From NCBI GenBank assembly GCA_023079485.1, contig CM041104.1:7238864-7302863 (forward strand): DNA of 64,000 bases. The letters run 5' to 3'. Below the pieces are notes generated by a model. That model was not told the origin of the DNA. It did not search any database and saw only the letters and a program-made list of their open reading frames with translations. The position numbers and the translations under genes are program-made. This document shows, in pieces, positions 1 through 16,110 of this stretch (position 1 is the stretch's first letter; the number at the start of each line of letters is the position of its first letter). Origin of the DNA: Archilochus colubris. Its lineage: Eukaryota > Chordata > Aves > Apodiformes > Trochilidae.

Positions 1-2960
<2,960 letters not shown>

Positions 2961-5900
2961 TGGGGCGGGATGGCTGAAGTGGGCAGAGTTTGAGCAAGGA
3001 GCAAGGGGACAAGCGTTCACCCCGCTCACCTAAGGGCAGCTCAACTCCTCTCCCCGTCCACAGCTTTTAAAGCAAATTTCCAGAGATGCTTTGTGGTAGT
3101 GGGAAACAAACAAATAAATCCACAAATAGTCATTCATCCCAGTCCCAAAGAAGAAAGTGACCAAAATCTCCTGCTGTCTTAACAGCTGGCAGCATAATTT
3201 AGCATCACTGTGTCTGGAAAAGTGAGACCCTACCCTAGGGACAGTTGCACAGATATGAGGAGCAGACAGCCCACCTTGCTTGTAACAACCCATGTCATCA
3301 AATACAAGTGGTAGGAAAGAAAAGGAGTGAAACACCAGGTAACTGGCTAATCCCAGCCCTCCCTTGTTCCAGCTACACCTGTTCCATCTCCTAAAGACAT
3401 TGTCACAGCAACATCATGAAGAGGTGACCTTGCCCTCACTGCCCATGAGATGCTGGGAAGTTCAAGAGCTTTGGGCCAGGGCATGCTGTGCTCTGCCCCT
3501 CCAGATCAGGTCCTGAGACACACGCCCAGCTCTGGGGCAAACACAAGTTTCAGACTTGGGTAGCACAGTTTTACAACTTGGAAAACCTTCCCATGGGGGG
3601 GTCCTACAAGACAGCATAGAAAAAAAACCATATAAACTACAAGAAAATATAAGTAAGTCTATAAAGCACAGCAGCTACAAAACACCTGCAGGCACAGGTG
3701 AGGACCAACTGCAAATTACAAAGGCTTTACTTCCATTCAGCCACAGGAATGGGCACTGTGGTAAAGGACACTGACACAACTCAGAAGTGCTGCTTGGCAG
3801 AACCCACCCTCTCAAGCTTTCTTTGCAAAAAAGAAAAGTCAGATTTTGAAATTTGCTCAAGTTGGGTGTTTGTTTTTTTTTTTAAAGCTAAGCTTTTATA
3901 CTACTCTGTCACACTTTCAAAATTCTCTTTGCACAGCTAAGGCTGAAAAAACACAGTTTCTCAAAGCATAAACATAAATTCTTGTTTTTGTGGTTTCTGA
4001 GTAGACCAAAGCATCTTAAAATGCCCTGTAGTAACAGAAGAGAAAGTGTTAAGGCAGATGTTGCTGCTGCCCATGGTCTTCTATTTCATGGTGTTCCAGC
4101 ACTTACCAGCACAAATATGTTGTAACTGCCCTAAGAGGATGCCAAGTTCAGTACAGCACAATTATTTACTTAGCAGCTCTTCCTAATTACATTGCACAGC
4201 TGTGAACTGATAGTACATTTCATTTAAATGTTATTAACTTATGCAGATGCCGGCATGTAAAGAGCTTCTGTCAACTGCTGTCTAACAAACCCCCAACAAT
4301 CAAGCTTCAGCACCCGTGTGCACCAAGGCAACACTGAGCACAGGGCCCATTTCTTCATTTCGGCTGAAAAAAAAAAAAAAAAGTCGGATTCCCCCTTCAA
4401 GGCTGGGCCAGCCCACAGCCTGCGGGGGACCTCTAGTGGCCCAGCACCGCTGGCCTCCCTTCCCAGTCTGCACCAGTTCTCACCACCTCCCTTCCGAATT
4501 CACGTCTTTTTTATTTATTTATTTTTACCTCCTGGATTTCAATCCACTCTCTATAACGCTGTAACTTGACACAGAATCCCAAACCCTGCTGGTACAGGTC
4601 TGTGGTGACTAAGGAAAGAAATGTTAAGAAGAAGCATGGTCTTGAAAAGTATTCTCTCAGCCCCACAACAGAGCTGTGGCTGCTGCCCACAGGCATTTGG
4701 GAACAGCAAAGAATAATTATTTGAGCAGTAAGATCATTTTGCACTTCGAAGTCCCATATTGCAGACAATAATTGCCTTGAATTCAGAATACAGCTGGTTA
4801 AGAGTAGGGAAATGGAAGGGTGATGAGAGGTCCAAGCACACTCTGCAAGGGGTAGATGACACTTCACAACTGACAAAACAGGTACCTTTGCAAGGCCACT
4901 TAGTTCTAAGATACCAGATGCTGCCAGAGAAATGACAACAAAAAAGCCCAGAAGTAATACCAAAGGATTTCACAGGCAAATGTTTATCTCTGTTTCTTCT
5001 CCAGACTTTAAATGTTAGAAAATTGCAGGGACTGCAAATTGTAAAGCAAAACTTAGCACAACTCTTCCTCAACAAATGATATTTGATGGGATGCTCCTTT
5101 GCTACGTTTATAAAAGGCAGTCTGTGCAGATGCACAAAGTATGGCACAAACTGCTTCTGGCACCAACTTTCTGGAGTTTATTTCAGGAAGAATGCAAGAC
5201 TCCACCAATATTTTAGACCTGGAGAAGTCATCTAAAGTGACAATGGTTTAGTATAAAGACTGGAGAGGAAATATTGCCCTACAGTGCAGCTGACAACTGT
5301 TAACACAAGTGTATGGGTTTGGACACTGGAGGGGTTATACCTGATGTTACAGAGCAGGCTGAACAAAACTAAAAAACCCACAAAACCCCCAAAGTGCATG
5401 AATTAAGGCCACTGAAGTGAGCAAAAGCTGTTTCTGCTTTCAAAAAAAACACCACTGGTGTCCATCACCCCATTTTTCCTTTGGTTAACTGAAGCAGCAA
5501 GGCCCTGAAGCCAGCAGGGTGTTTCTGCTGCTGCAGACAAGTCTCTAAGGCCTGTTCAATTCAACAGAATTTACCCTTGCTTTACATATTCCCCTAAACA
5601 ATGGTTCAAAGATTAGAATAACCTTTGGAAACAACCTTGCTTTCATACTCCAAGTTGCCTTTCACATCAGGCAGCTTAACATATAAATGTTATGTTAACC
5701 TAACAGCATCTGACTACATTAACATCATCATCAAAGACAGGGCAGGAGAACACCTGTTCACCCAATCAGAAATAAAGTCTCCTTAGGCACAAAGAAACAA
5801 CAATGCCTCCAACCCAAGAAAAGGTAACCATGTCTCCTGGATTAGCCCAGAGTGGTGTCAGTACCAAGGGGAGGACTGAAGATGGTCACACTCCTTTATG

Positions 5901-6204
5901 AAGAAGGCAAGCACCCAAAACACAAGGGGAAGTGTTACAACCAGAGATCAAAGTAATTTCAAAGCAGCTGAATCACACAAAGCTTTTCACAGTAAGATCT
6001 CTAATCACCCAGCAATCTATAAACTTTCCCTGTTCCAACCAACCAAAACAGGAGGACTTTGAAAAAAAGAGAATTTCCCAAATGTTAGGTCACTTAGATA
6101 CAGGCAGGTATGCCCTGAACACATTCACCATGTTTACTTCAATATCCCAAGCTTAACCTAAAACACTTAAGCTAAACTGTTCAGCTTAAATGATGAACAC
6201 CAGC
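2961..6204. other. Intergenic, JPH2 to OSER1
   Basis: This spacer separates the JPH2 promoter from the OSER1 3' end; both genes are on the minus strand. It is mostly AT-rich unique DNA with an A-run at about 4366-4382 and a T/A-rich patch near 4506-4528. No exon, RNA gene or transposon was recognised. All open frames here are short and unlike known proteins. Confidence 0.6.
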
Positions 6205-6223
6205 TAAGATGCAGAGAAGTGTC

Positions 6224-6229
6224 TTTATT
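6224..6229 (-). terminator. OSER1: OSER1 polyadenylation signal
   Basis: AATAAA on the minus strand, about 100 bases after the OSER1 stop codon. It implies a very short 3' UTR ending near 6205. It is the first canonical signal after the stop; longer isoforms cannot be excluded. Confidence 0.6.
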
Positions 6230-6325
6230 GCAAGCAGTGTGAGTGGAGAGTGAGTTGCATTCATGTGAGTGTGACAGAGGGCAGATTTAAACCACCCACC
6301 CTTGCGTTTTTAGTGCTCATTTCTC

Positions 6326-9499
<3,174 letters not shown>

Positions 9500-10380
9500 C
9501 TACAGGCCGAAAAAGAGATATGGCTGTAAGAACCTTGTGAGAAACATCAGTTGCCCAGCAGCATCATAACACATGAAAATAAACTCAAAACAGTACACTG
9601 AGCTCACAAAGCTGAGGTCATTCTAGAAGAACATTTTTGGAAGCTGATTCAGAACAAACTTTACATGAAAGGAACAACCAGTCTCTTGTCCAGCTGCACA
9701 GGTGAATGAGCAATTGAAAGTAAAATTTGGTGTCAGTTGCATCTTGCATCTCCATTACTGTTTAGACAGACTCCTGTTTGTCCTGAAGTGTTATCAGTGT
9801 CTCCAGAAGTGAAAATCAGGAAACATTCAACCATTAGAAACAGTCAACTTTCTACAGCCATCATTTCCAACTTTAGGACTTGATGTTACATACACATTTT
9901 AAAAAGCCCAAACCAATAGATTTTCTTAAGATGAAGTTTAAAGCTAAGCAACATTCTTTAGATCTTATGTCTAAGATCCCAGCAAGAGTAACAGGCTCCT
10001 ATCAGAACATATTTTGATTGCAAATAGCTATTTAAAAATTTCTGGTATCAGAAGCAGCTCTTGCACAAGTACAAATGCAAGTAACAGTACAAACAGCAAA
10101 GAATAAGCCTTGTTTTAAATAAAAAGGGGATTGATAAAAACTGGCTAATGTGGTTCTTTAAAATCTAACCAGCCCATAACTTAGCTACAGAGGACTTTCA
10201 AATCTTTCTAAATTTTATGCTCTTCAGTGCTGTACAGTTCTCCAAGCACATGCACATCATGCACCAGCCACACTTCCCCTACAAAATACTTAAGGTTTGC
10301 TTCCTTAGTGTGGCTTTGCTCTTGCTAAGCAGCAACAACTGAGAGCATAAAGTCTCAGTCAAGAAGAAAAAAGGCAGATC

Positions 10381-10670
10381 AGGGATTTTATCCAGGTATA
10401 TAAATACCTGAAGGGTGGGTACAAAGGGGACAGAGCCAGCAGTGTCCAGTGACAGGACCAGAAGCCATGGGCACACACTGAAGCACAGGAGGTGCTGTCT
10501 GAGTGCAAGGAAATACTTCTTGGCTGTGAGGGTGACTGAGCACCAGCACAGGCTGCCCAGGAGGCTGAGGAGTCCCCTTGGAGATATTACAACTGGCTTA
10601 GGGTGGCCCCTGGAAGAGGGGGTTTGGACCTCCAGGAATCCCTGCCAAACCTCAACTGTTCTGTGACTGC
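10381..10670 (+). mobile_element. CR1-family LINE, 5'-truncated 3' fragment
   Basis: The plus strand reads like the 3' end of avian CR1 elements in order: TAAATACCTGAAGGGTGGG, then CCAGTGACAGGAC, a GTGAGGGTGACTGAGCACC segment, CACAGGCTGCCCAG, CTTGGAGATATT and GGTTTGGACCTCCAGG, ending near a degenerate TTCTGTGA octamer. It is about 290 bp, diverged, and carries no intact frame. It lies antisense in OSER1 intron 1. Presence of CR1 supports a bird or other sauropsid genome. Confidence 0.85.
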
Positions 10671-12009
10671 ATCTTCCCAAAGCCCTAAGAATCCATGACA
10701 AAGGTCCCCATCCCAACCCAGCAAACAGCAACAGCTCTGGGAGCAGCAGCACTCTCACAGGGAGCACCAACCCTGGCTGATAATACACCAATAATACCTC
10801 CACTGGTACTACTTTTACCAACTAGGCACCAACTTTTTTTGTAGCATGTCTTGGTGAGGAAAGAGGAGAAATCTGAACCTCTGCAGCTCACTGACAGACA
10901 CAGAGCAGTAATTTCTGTTCCCTTACAGCCCCCTTCTTCCCCACTGTTGTTCCTGCTTGCTCTGCTAGCATTTCACCTGGACACTGGATTGCAGACAGCT
11001 CTGATGACACACAGACACACAGGAGGATAATGTATCATAACAACTTCAAGGCACATGTTGGCCAGTGAGTCACACAGCAAGTAAACATGAGAGGAGGAAA
11101 TTAACACAGGGACTGACAACATGATGCTCATTCCAGTAAGTTATTATCTCACATACTCTCCTAGGCAAATTCTCCTGATCTGGCAAAACACATGGTTCCT
11201 ACTTCAGTTTTTTGTTGTTCTGTTTCTTTTTTTTTTTCCTTGATCCAAACAGAAGGTTCTTTAAACTTGGGTTGGTTTTGGTTTATTTTTTCAAATACCA
11301 ACCTGTTGCATTACATAACCTTAGCAAGAAAGTTACAGTAAAACATTTTAAAGTCACTGTACATTACCCAAAATGTGCAAGCAGACCTAGACTAAATATT
11401 TTGTTGTGCTGTCCTTCATCACTGGCACAGCAAACCCCCAAAATGACATGGAATTTATTCAGATAAAACCCCACTCACTCTGATAATTAAGCATAAGCAT
11501 CTCAGACACACTAGCCCCGAGATCCAGAAACAACAAATTACTGTAGAAAAACAAACAAAATTTAGTGTTGCATGAAAAACCACCTTAAAACTTCTACACT
11601 TTTTCTCCTAGGGAAAAAAAATAAAAAAGAAAAAAGAAAGCAGCACACATCCATCCTTTCCCAGTGGTTTTCCATCTGTTTCCCAGCAGCCCAGGACCCC
11701 GCAGGACACGCACACTGTGGAGATGAGGCTGCAGTGCACCCACACACGCCTTGGCTTTAAAACAGGGGCGCGTACAGGGATTAGGAAAAACCCAAAACGT
11801 TGTTCCCGAGGCCTCCGGTAGCTCCGAGACGGGACACGGGGGCACTCCCGGCGGCACCGGGCAGAGGGTCCCGCCCCCCCCCCAATGCCGGAGCCACCCC
11901 ACGGACACTCCACAGACATCCACCCACTCCCGAGCACCCACTCAGAGCCCCGGGGACCTCTTTTCCTCTCCGGAACCCCTGGACGGGCAGCGGGGGTGAC
12001 TCAGCACAA

Positions 12010-12068
12010 GGGAAGGGAAGGGAAGGGAAGGGAAGGGAAGGGAAGGGAAGGGAAGGGAAGGGAAGGGG
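12010..12068. repeat. (GGGAA)11 pentanucleotide microsatellite
   Basis: Eleven perfect GGGAA units run from 12010 to 12064 and end in GGGG. The tract is in OSER1 intron 1, about 15 bases from the donor of exon 1. The G-rich strand has regularly spaced G3 runs and could form G-quadruplexes. Confidence 0.95.
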
Positions 12069-12084
12069 TCCCCGCCACACTCAC

Positions 12085-12180
12085 CGCGATGCCCAGGTCC
12101 CCGCCGCCGCCACCTCCCGCTGCCCCCCCTCCCCCCAACCCCCGGAACCGAACCGAAGCGAACGGAACCGAACGGCAGCT
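12085..12180 (-). other. OSER1: OSER1 non-coding exon 1 (approximate 5' end)
   Basis: On the minus strand a CpG-rich stretch ends ATCGCG, followed by a strong GTGAGT donor at 12084-12079, as expected for the untranslated first exon. The transcription start is not visible. The upper limit is set by the GC boxes at 12181-12195. Confidence 0.6.
12144..12175. repeat. Short GGAACCGAAC-type repeat
   Basis: Several degenerate copies of GGAACCG/AACCGAA lie side by side inside or just upstream of OSER1 exon 1. The 11-mer at 12144-12154 is identical to one in the JPH2 5' region. Confidence 0.6.
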
Positions 12181-12236
12181 GGGGCGGGGCGGGGACCTGG
12201 CCGCGCACGCGCGGGTCTGTGACCTCACTTCCTGTT
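12181..12236. promoter_or_regulatory. Shared bidirectional promoter of the two OSER1 genes
   Basis: The core lies between two divergent first exons whose donors are only 200 bases apart (12085 minus, 12285 plus). It contains tandem GC boxes (GGGGCGGGGC at 12181), a perfect NRF1 consensus match (12202-12213) and a perfect ETS/GABP-type site (ACTTCCTG, 12227-12234). A TGACCTCA element at 12220-12227 adjoins the ETS site. No TATA box is seen. This arrangement is typical of housekeeping CpG-island bidirectional promoters; that it drives both genes is inferred from geometry. Confidence 0.75.
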
Positions 12237-12239
12237 GTG

Positions 12240-12285
12240 CTCCGCTCGCGCCCCCTCAGCCCCAGCGGCCGTCGGGGAGGCGGCG
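12240..12285 (+). other. OSER1-like: OSER1 paralogue non-coding exon 1 (approximate 5' end)
   Basis: CpG-rich sequence ending GGCGGCG with a strong GTGAGT donor at 12286. It is the mirror image of the minus-strand first exon. The start is approximate. Confidence 0.6.
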
Positions 12286-12330
12286 GTGAGTGAGGCCCCG
12301 GGGGCAGCGCGGGGGGACCCCACGGACCCC

Positions 12331-12370
12331 ACACACACCCACACCCACCCACACCCACCCACACCCACCC
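12331..12370. repeat. (ACACCCACCC)n short tandem repeat
   Basis: Three perfect 10-base units from 12341 to 12370 preceded by an ACACACACCC variant, in intron 1 of the plus-strand OSER1 copy. Confidence 0.9.
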
Positions 12371-12873
12371 GCACCACACCCATCAGAGCGGCTCAGGGCG
12401 AGGCCAGGGGAAGCTCCTGGGGACGGGGGAGATGGGGCCGGCGCGGGCCTTCCCGGCGCGGCGCTGAGGAGAGGCCCCGGGGAGGTGGCGCCAAAGCGCG
12501 GCCCCGAGGGATCCAGCGTTGTGGGGCCGGGGGCTGCGGGGGTCCCGGCGGACAGGGCCCCAACGGGTCTGGTGTCGGTCCCTGTCCCCCGGCCGGTGCG
12601 CTGTTGGCTGTCAGGGCTGTGCCCATCTGGCTGGGGAGGGGGTGTCAGGCTCGCAACTCCCGTTGAAGTCGTACTCGTTGACAATATTTGTTCACCGGTG
12701 ACAAAAAGGCAATTCGCTGTTTTTCACCTATTCTGAGAAACACGGAGTTGGGAGCTCGCGGTGAGAAGTGTCAGACAGGTCTGGTCAGAAAGCAGCACTT
12801 ACCAGTTTGGTTTTTCAGGGACTGTGCGTGTTCAGACCTCAATGTCAAGTTTTTGTTTCTGTGTTGAGTTTAG
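12371..12873 (+). other. OSER1-like: Rest of intron 1 of the OSER1 paralogue
   Basis: GC-rich at first, then of average composition, ending in a pyrimidine-rich acceptor ...GAGTTTAG at 12872-12873. Intron 1 as a whole runs 12286-12873. No other element seen. Confidence 0.65.
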
Positions 12874-12912
12874 GCTATATGGCACAGCTGGTTACACACT
12901 GAGAGCCCATCA

Positions 12913-12989
12913 ATGGACTTGGAAGCTAAAGATGAAGAGGAAGAGAGTCTGCAAACAGCTTTCAAAAAGCTGAGGGTGGATGCAGTAGG
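12913..12989 (+). CDS. OSER1-like: OSER1 paralogue coding exon 2 (start codon)
   Basis: Seventy-seven coding bases, the same length as in OSER1, from ATG to the donor GG|GTAAGT. The exon probably begins at 12874 after the acceptor at 12872-12873. Confidence 0.9.
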
Positions 12990-15977
12990 GTAAGTGAGCA
13001 ACAGAAAGGATGACGTGCTTTGTAATTTCTTACTAGATATTTATATGGGAGAAATATACAATGTTACTTCAAACCTTGAAACAAATGTCATTTGGTGAAA
13101 GGTTTTGTGCTTCCCAAGAGGAGACAACTGAATCACTTCACATGAAATAGTCATTATAACTGTCTCATAGGCAAAGCAGTACTTCATTACTCATTTTGAC
13201 ACAATATCCAACTGAAATTACATAGTGACAGTGAAGTGACTCACCCGAAGTGTTGAACCCACTCTTAACTGTTGTGTTGCCTTGTGTGACACACAAGTCG
13301 TTTGTCTGTTCATGTGAACACTGGAGTCTTCATCCACCTTATCAGCCTTTGCTGTTGTCCCTGAAGGTGGCCTTGGAAGTGTCCAGAGCCAGCACTGTCA
13401 CTTGGTAGTGCTGGAGAGTCTCACTGGAAATAAATCATCAGGCTAAGCATGAGCACTGAGCATTTCTGTGTCTGCAGATATTCTCCCACTAAAACCTTTA
13501 CTCCACAGCTCACTGGGTGTACTGGTAACACGTGTCATAAGCACCTTCCTCAAAAGTAGGAGTTAGTTCACTGGAAGTCATTTGAGAATTCAGAGACACA
13601 AGAGGAAGCTTTATACTAATAATTAATGTTGTCTTGTGAATTCATCTCCATAGCCATCAATACTGTGAACTCGTGACTTCCTTCTCATGTTAAAATATAT
13701 TTTGCTTTGCTACTTCTTTCTTCTGTTTCAGGAGTTCTGCTGTAAAAAGTGGAAAAAACCACAGCTGTTCTTTAACAGGGAACTGTGCTTATTAAGTGTA
13801 CTAATTCTGATGTATTACCAGTGACAGACTGGGATTGTGGTTGATTCCTGATATCTTTTTAGGCATAAAAAAAGATCTTGTTTTGCAGGCATGTGTTTTG
13901 AACAAGTCAAGTCTTGTGACTAATCCTTAAAAATAAATTTGGAGCAGAGTACTTGGGCTCTTCTGCCTCAGTTCTCATGATTTCCTCTCCCCTGCTCAGT
14001 CACACACACAGCCATTATCAATACAGATTTGCCTGCTGGGACATTTGTGTTTGTTGCCTGGACCCTGAGGGCCAGATATTTTTTTATGCTTTGTTTATCT
14101 GGGAAATTTAATGAGGAGTAAATTAGTAACCTCTCCTTGTCCACTGTGCCTCACCCACTCCTCCTCACCCTGCTGCTGTGGGTTCCTGACTTGGCATTCT
14201 AGATGAGCAGGAGTCTATCTTTAACTGCTATTGTCTGACAAGAGCATTTGGAACCCGAGTTTACATTCCTTTTGTGTCATTTTGGTACAAACAGGGCATG
14301 ACATCAGCCTCTGGGCATTTTGGCCTCCTTTCACTTCATCTCACCCATCTTTAGACACTTGACCGAGGTCACTACAGTAAGAGTGGTTAAATAAATCTCT
14401 GTAACACCCCCTGCCTCTAACCTGCAGAGGAGCTCAGGGCAGCAAACCCAGATCTTAGCTGGGTCTGTAAAGCAGAAGGGCTGAGTCTGGGGCTGCGGGG
14501 TGTCTGCTCAGCTCTGCTCTAACGGGGCTTTTCCCTTCTTACTCAGATGTATTTCAGCTCTGCCTGTGGGCGATGGGACGCTCAGAACAGCCATGGATGG
14601 AGCCAAGCCACAGACTGCCAGCTCAAAGGACACCTGGCATGGGTAACACACACTGCTCACTGCACTGCTCACTGCACTGCAGACACAGTGTCTGCCCCCA
14701 GACACTGAGCACTTGCCTGCTGTTCCCAGTGAAAGTTTTTATATGTTGCTTCAATGTATCTTTTCTCTCCTTTCTATTACAAAGCTTTACCAAGACTTAA
14801 AAAAAAGTCTTTCTTCTTAGAAAGTGTACCTAAAACTTTCTTTTCCACTTACTTGCTCTTACTTGCCCACTTTCCACTTGCTCTGAAATCCTTTTGTTCA
14901 AGTCTTACTCCTCTGCAGAAAACCCTCTTTCCCTTCCTTGGTTTATTTTATTTCTGTATTGAAGGACTTAGATATTCAGTGTGATTTTGCCATCAGCACC
15001 AAACAGTATCCAGGTTGAGCACTACAGTTTGGGGTGACAAAGTATTATTTACTTAACACAGAACATCTGGGGGGAAGTACCTCTAAAATCAGGCTGTTAG
15101 TCTGTCTCTCTTCTTTGGGGGCACCCCAGTTTCTTCAGACTCCTTCACTGTTCCCGTCATATTGACCAGTCACCTGATTTTTCTAAGAAAAAAAGATAAA
15201 TCTTCTAAGACATTTTAGCTCCATTTTAGAGCTGTAGAGCTGTGGTGTGGTTTCTGGAGTTTCCTACTTGCTGACCTGTTGCAACCCTGCAGGTGTGTGA
15301 GGAAGCCTTCCAGAGGGGCAGCGAGGGTCCCGCGCCGCAGACGCTCCAAATCTCCCGTCCTGCATCCCCCCAAGTTCACCTACTGCAGTATGAAAGCCAA
15401 CAGCCAGCTGAAACACAAACCCCAGGCAGACACATCGAAGGGCAGTCTCAGTGCAGACGTTTTTGTCACAGCAGAACACGGTACCAAGGACAGGCACGAT
15501 TCTCACTTTGAGGCCAGTGACAACAGAACTGAACCTTCGGATGCTTTCACCGCCGAAGAGCCTTTGGAGAAGTCAAGAGAGAATTTCCCTGCTGTCTCCT
15601 CGTCCTTTGAAACCAGCTTGCATTCGAGCCAAACCTCTGACTTCCAGTCCTTATCCATGCTGAGCAGTGGCAAGCAGTGCCCTTGTACGGACAAGAAGTG
15701 CCAGTGCAAGCAGTGGAGAACCATGGAACTGTATTCCTTCTCCGGGCTACGGAGCGTCCTGTCGGAGTGTGAGAAGGCAGTGCTGGGAGTCCATGCCCAG
15801 TCTCTTCAGCACAGATCCCCCTGTGGGACAGCCTCGTCAGGTTCTCCTAGATCTTGTTCTGAGCAAGCTCGAGCCTTTGTAGATGATGTGACTATTGAAG
15901 ATCTTTCTGGATATATGGAATACTACTTATATATTCCCAAGAAAATGTCTCACATGGCAGAAATGATGTATACTTGA
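12913..15977 (+). CDS. OSER1-like: OSER1 paralogue, head-to-head duplicate (whole CDS, three coding exons)
   Basis: Joining 12913-12989, 14547-14642 and 15293-15977 gives an intact 285-residue protein of the OSER1 family. It shares the acidic N terminus ([17 protein letters not shown]), the basic RRRRSKSP patch at 72-79, the C-x-C-x4-C-x-C motif (C187, C189, C194, C196) and the C terminus from about 243. The exon 77 / phase 2 / exon / phase 2 / last exon layout is identical to the minus-strand gene, so it arose by DNA duplication with introns, not retroposition. Its second coding exon is 18 bases shorter (96 against 114) and the middle of the protein is strongly diverged. A polyadenylation signal follows the stop. 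A 7-codon upstream ORF begins at about 12879 in the 5' UTR. It is probably functional because changes near the C terminus are almost all silent. I know of no second OSER1 gene at this locus in mammals; its distribution in birds was not checked. Confidence 0.9.
12990..14546 (+). other. OSER1-like: OSER1 paralogue intron 2
   Basis: A 1.56 kb intron of ordinary composition. No repeat or RNA gene recognised. Confidence 0.75.
14547..14642 (+). CDS. OSER1-like: OSER1 paralogue coding exon 3
   Basis: A 96-base exon after the acceptor TTCTTACTCAG, ending with the donor GG|GTAACA. It encodes [13 protein letters not shown]...KDTWH, homologous to the 114-base OSER1 exon but six codons shorter. Confidence 0.88.
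14643..15292 (+). other. OSER1-like: OSER1 paralogue intron 3
   Basis: A 650-base intron with a pyrimidine-rich segment at about 14755-14950 and a close acceptor ...CCTGCAG at 15292. Nothing else seen. Confidence 0.75.
15293..15977 (+). CDS. OSER1-like: OSER1 paralogue coding exon 4 (last)
   Basis: Runs from the acceptor CCCTGCAG to TGA at 15975-15977. It encodes the basic patch, the four-cysteine motif and the near-identical C terminus. Confidence 0.93.
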
Positions 15978-16104
15978 CTGAAAGCAATAGAGAATCCCAA
16001 ATCAGAGTTTGTGATAATGGTTGGGTTAAATGCCTTGTCAGTGCCATGTTTTCACTGTTGCGTGTTTGATCAAATGTTCTTTGCCTCACACAGTTTAGTT
16101 TTCT

Positions 16105-16110
16105 AATAAA
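16105..16110 (+). terminator. OSER1-like: OSER1 paralogue polyadenylation signal
   Basis: AATAAA about 130 bases after the stop codon, a spacing similar to that in the minus-strand copy. Further AATAAA words occur downstream at about 16285, 16663 and 16864. Confidence 0.65.

Noticed and set aside
4316..4330. A REST/RE1 site near 4300 (TTCAGCACC half)
   Set aside because: Only the left half matches. The right half and its spacing do not.
15293..15977. Plus-strand OSER1 exon as a processed retrocopy
   Set aside because: Matching upstream exons with the same phases and good GT/AG sites exist at 12913-12989 and 14547-14642, and there is no A-tail. It is an intron-bearing duplicate.
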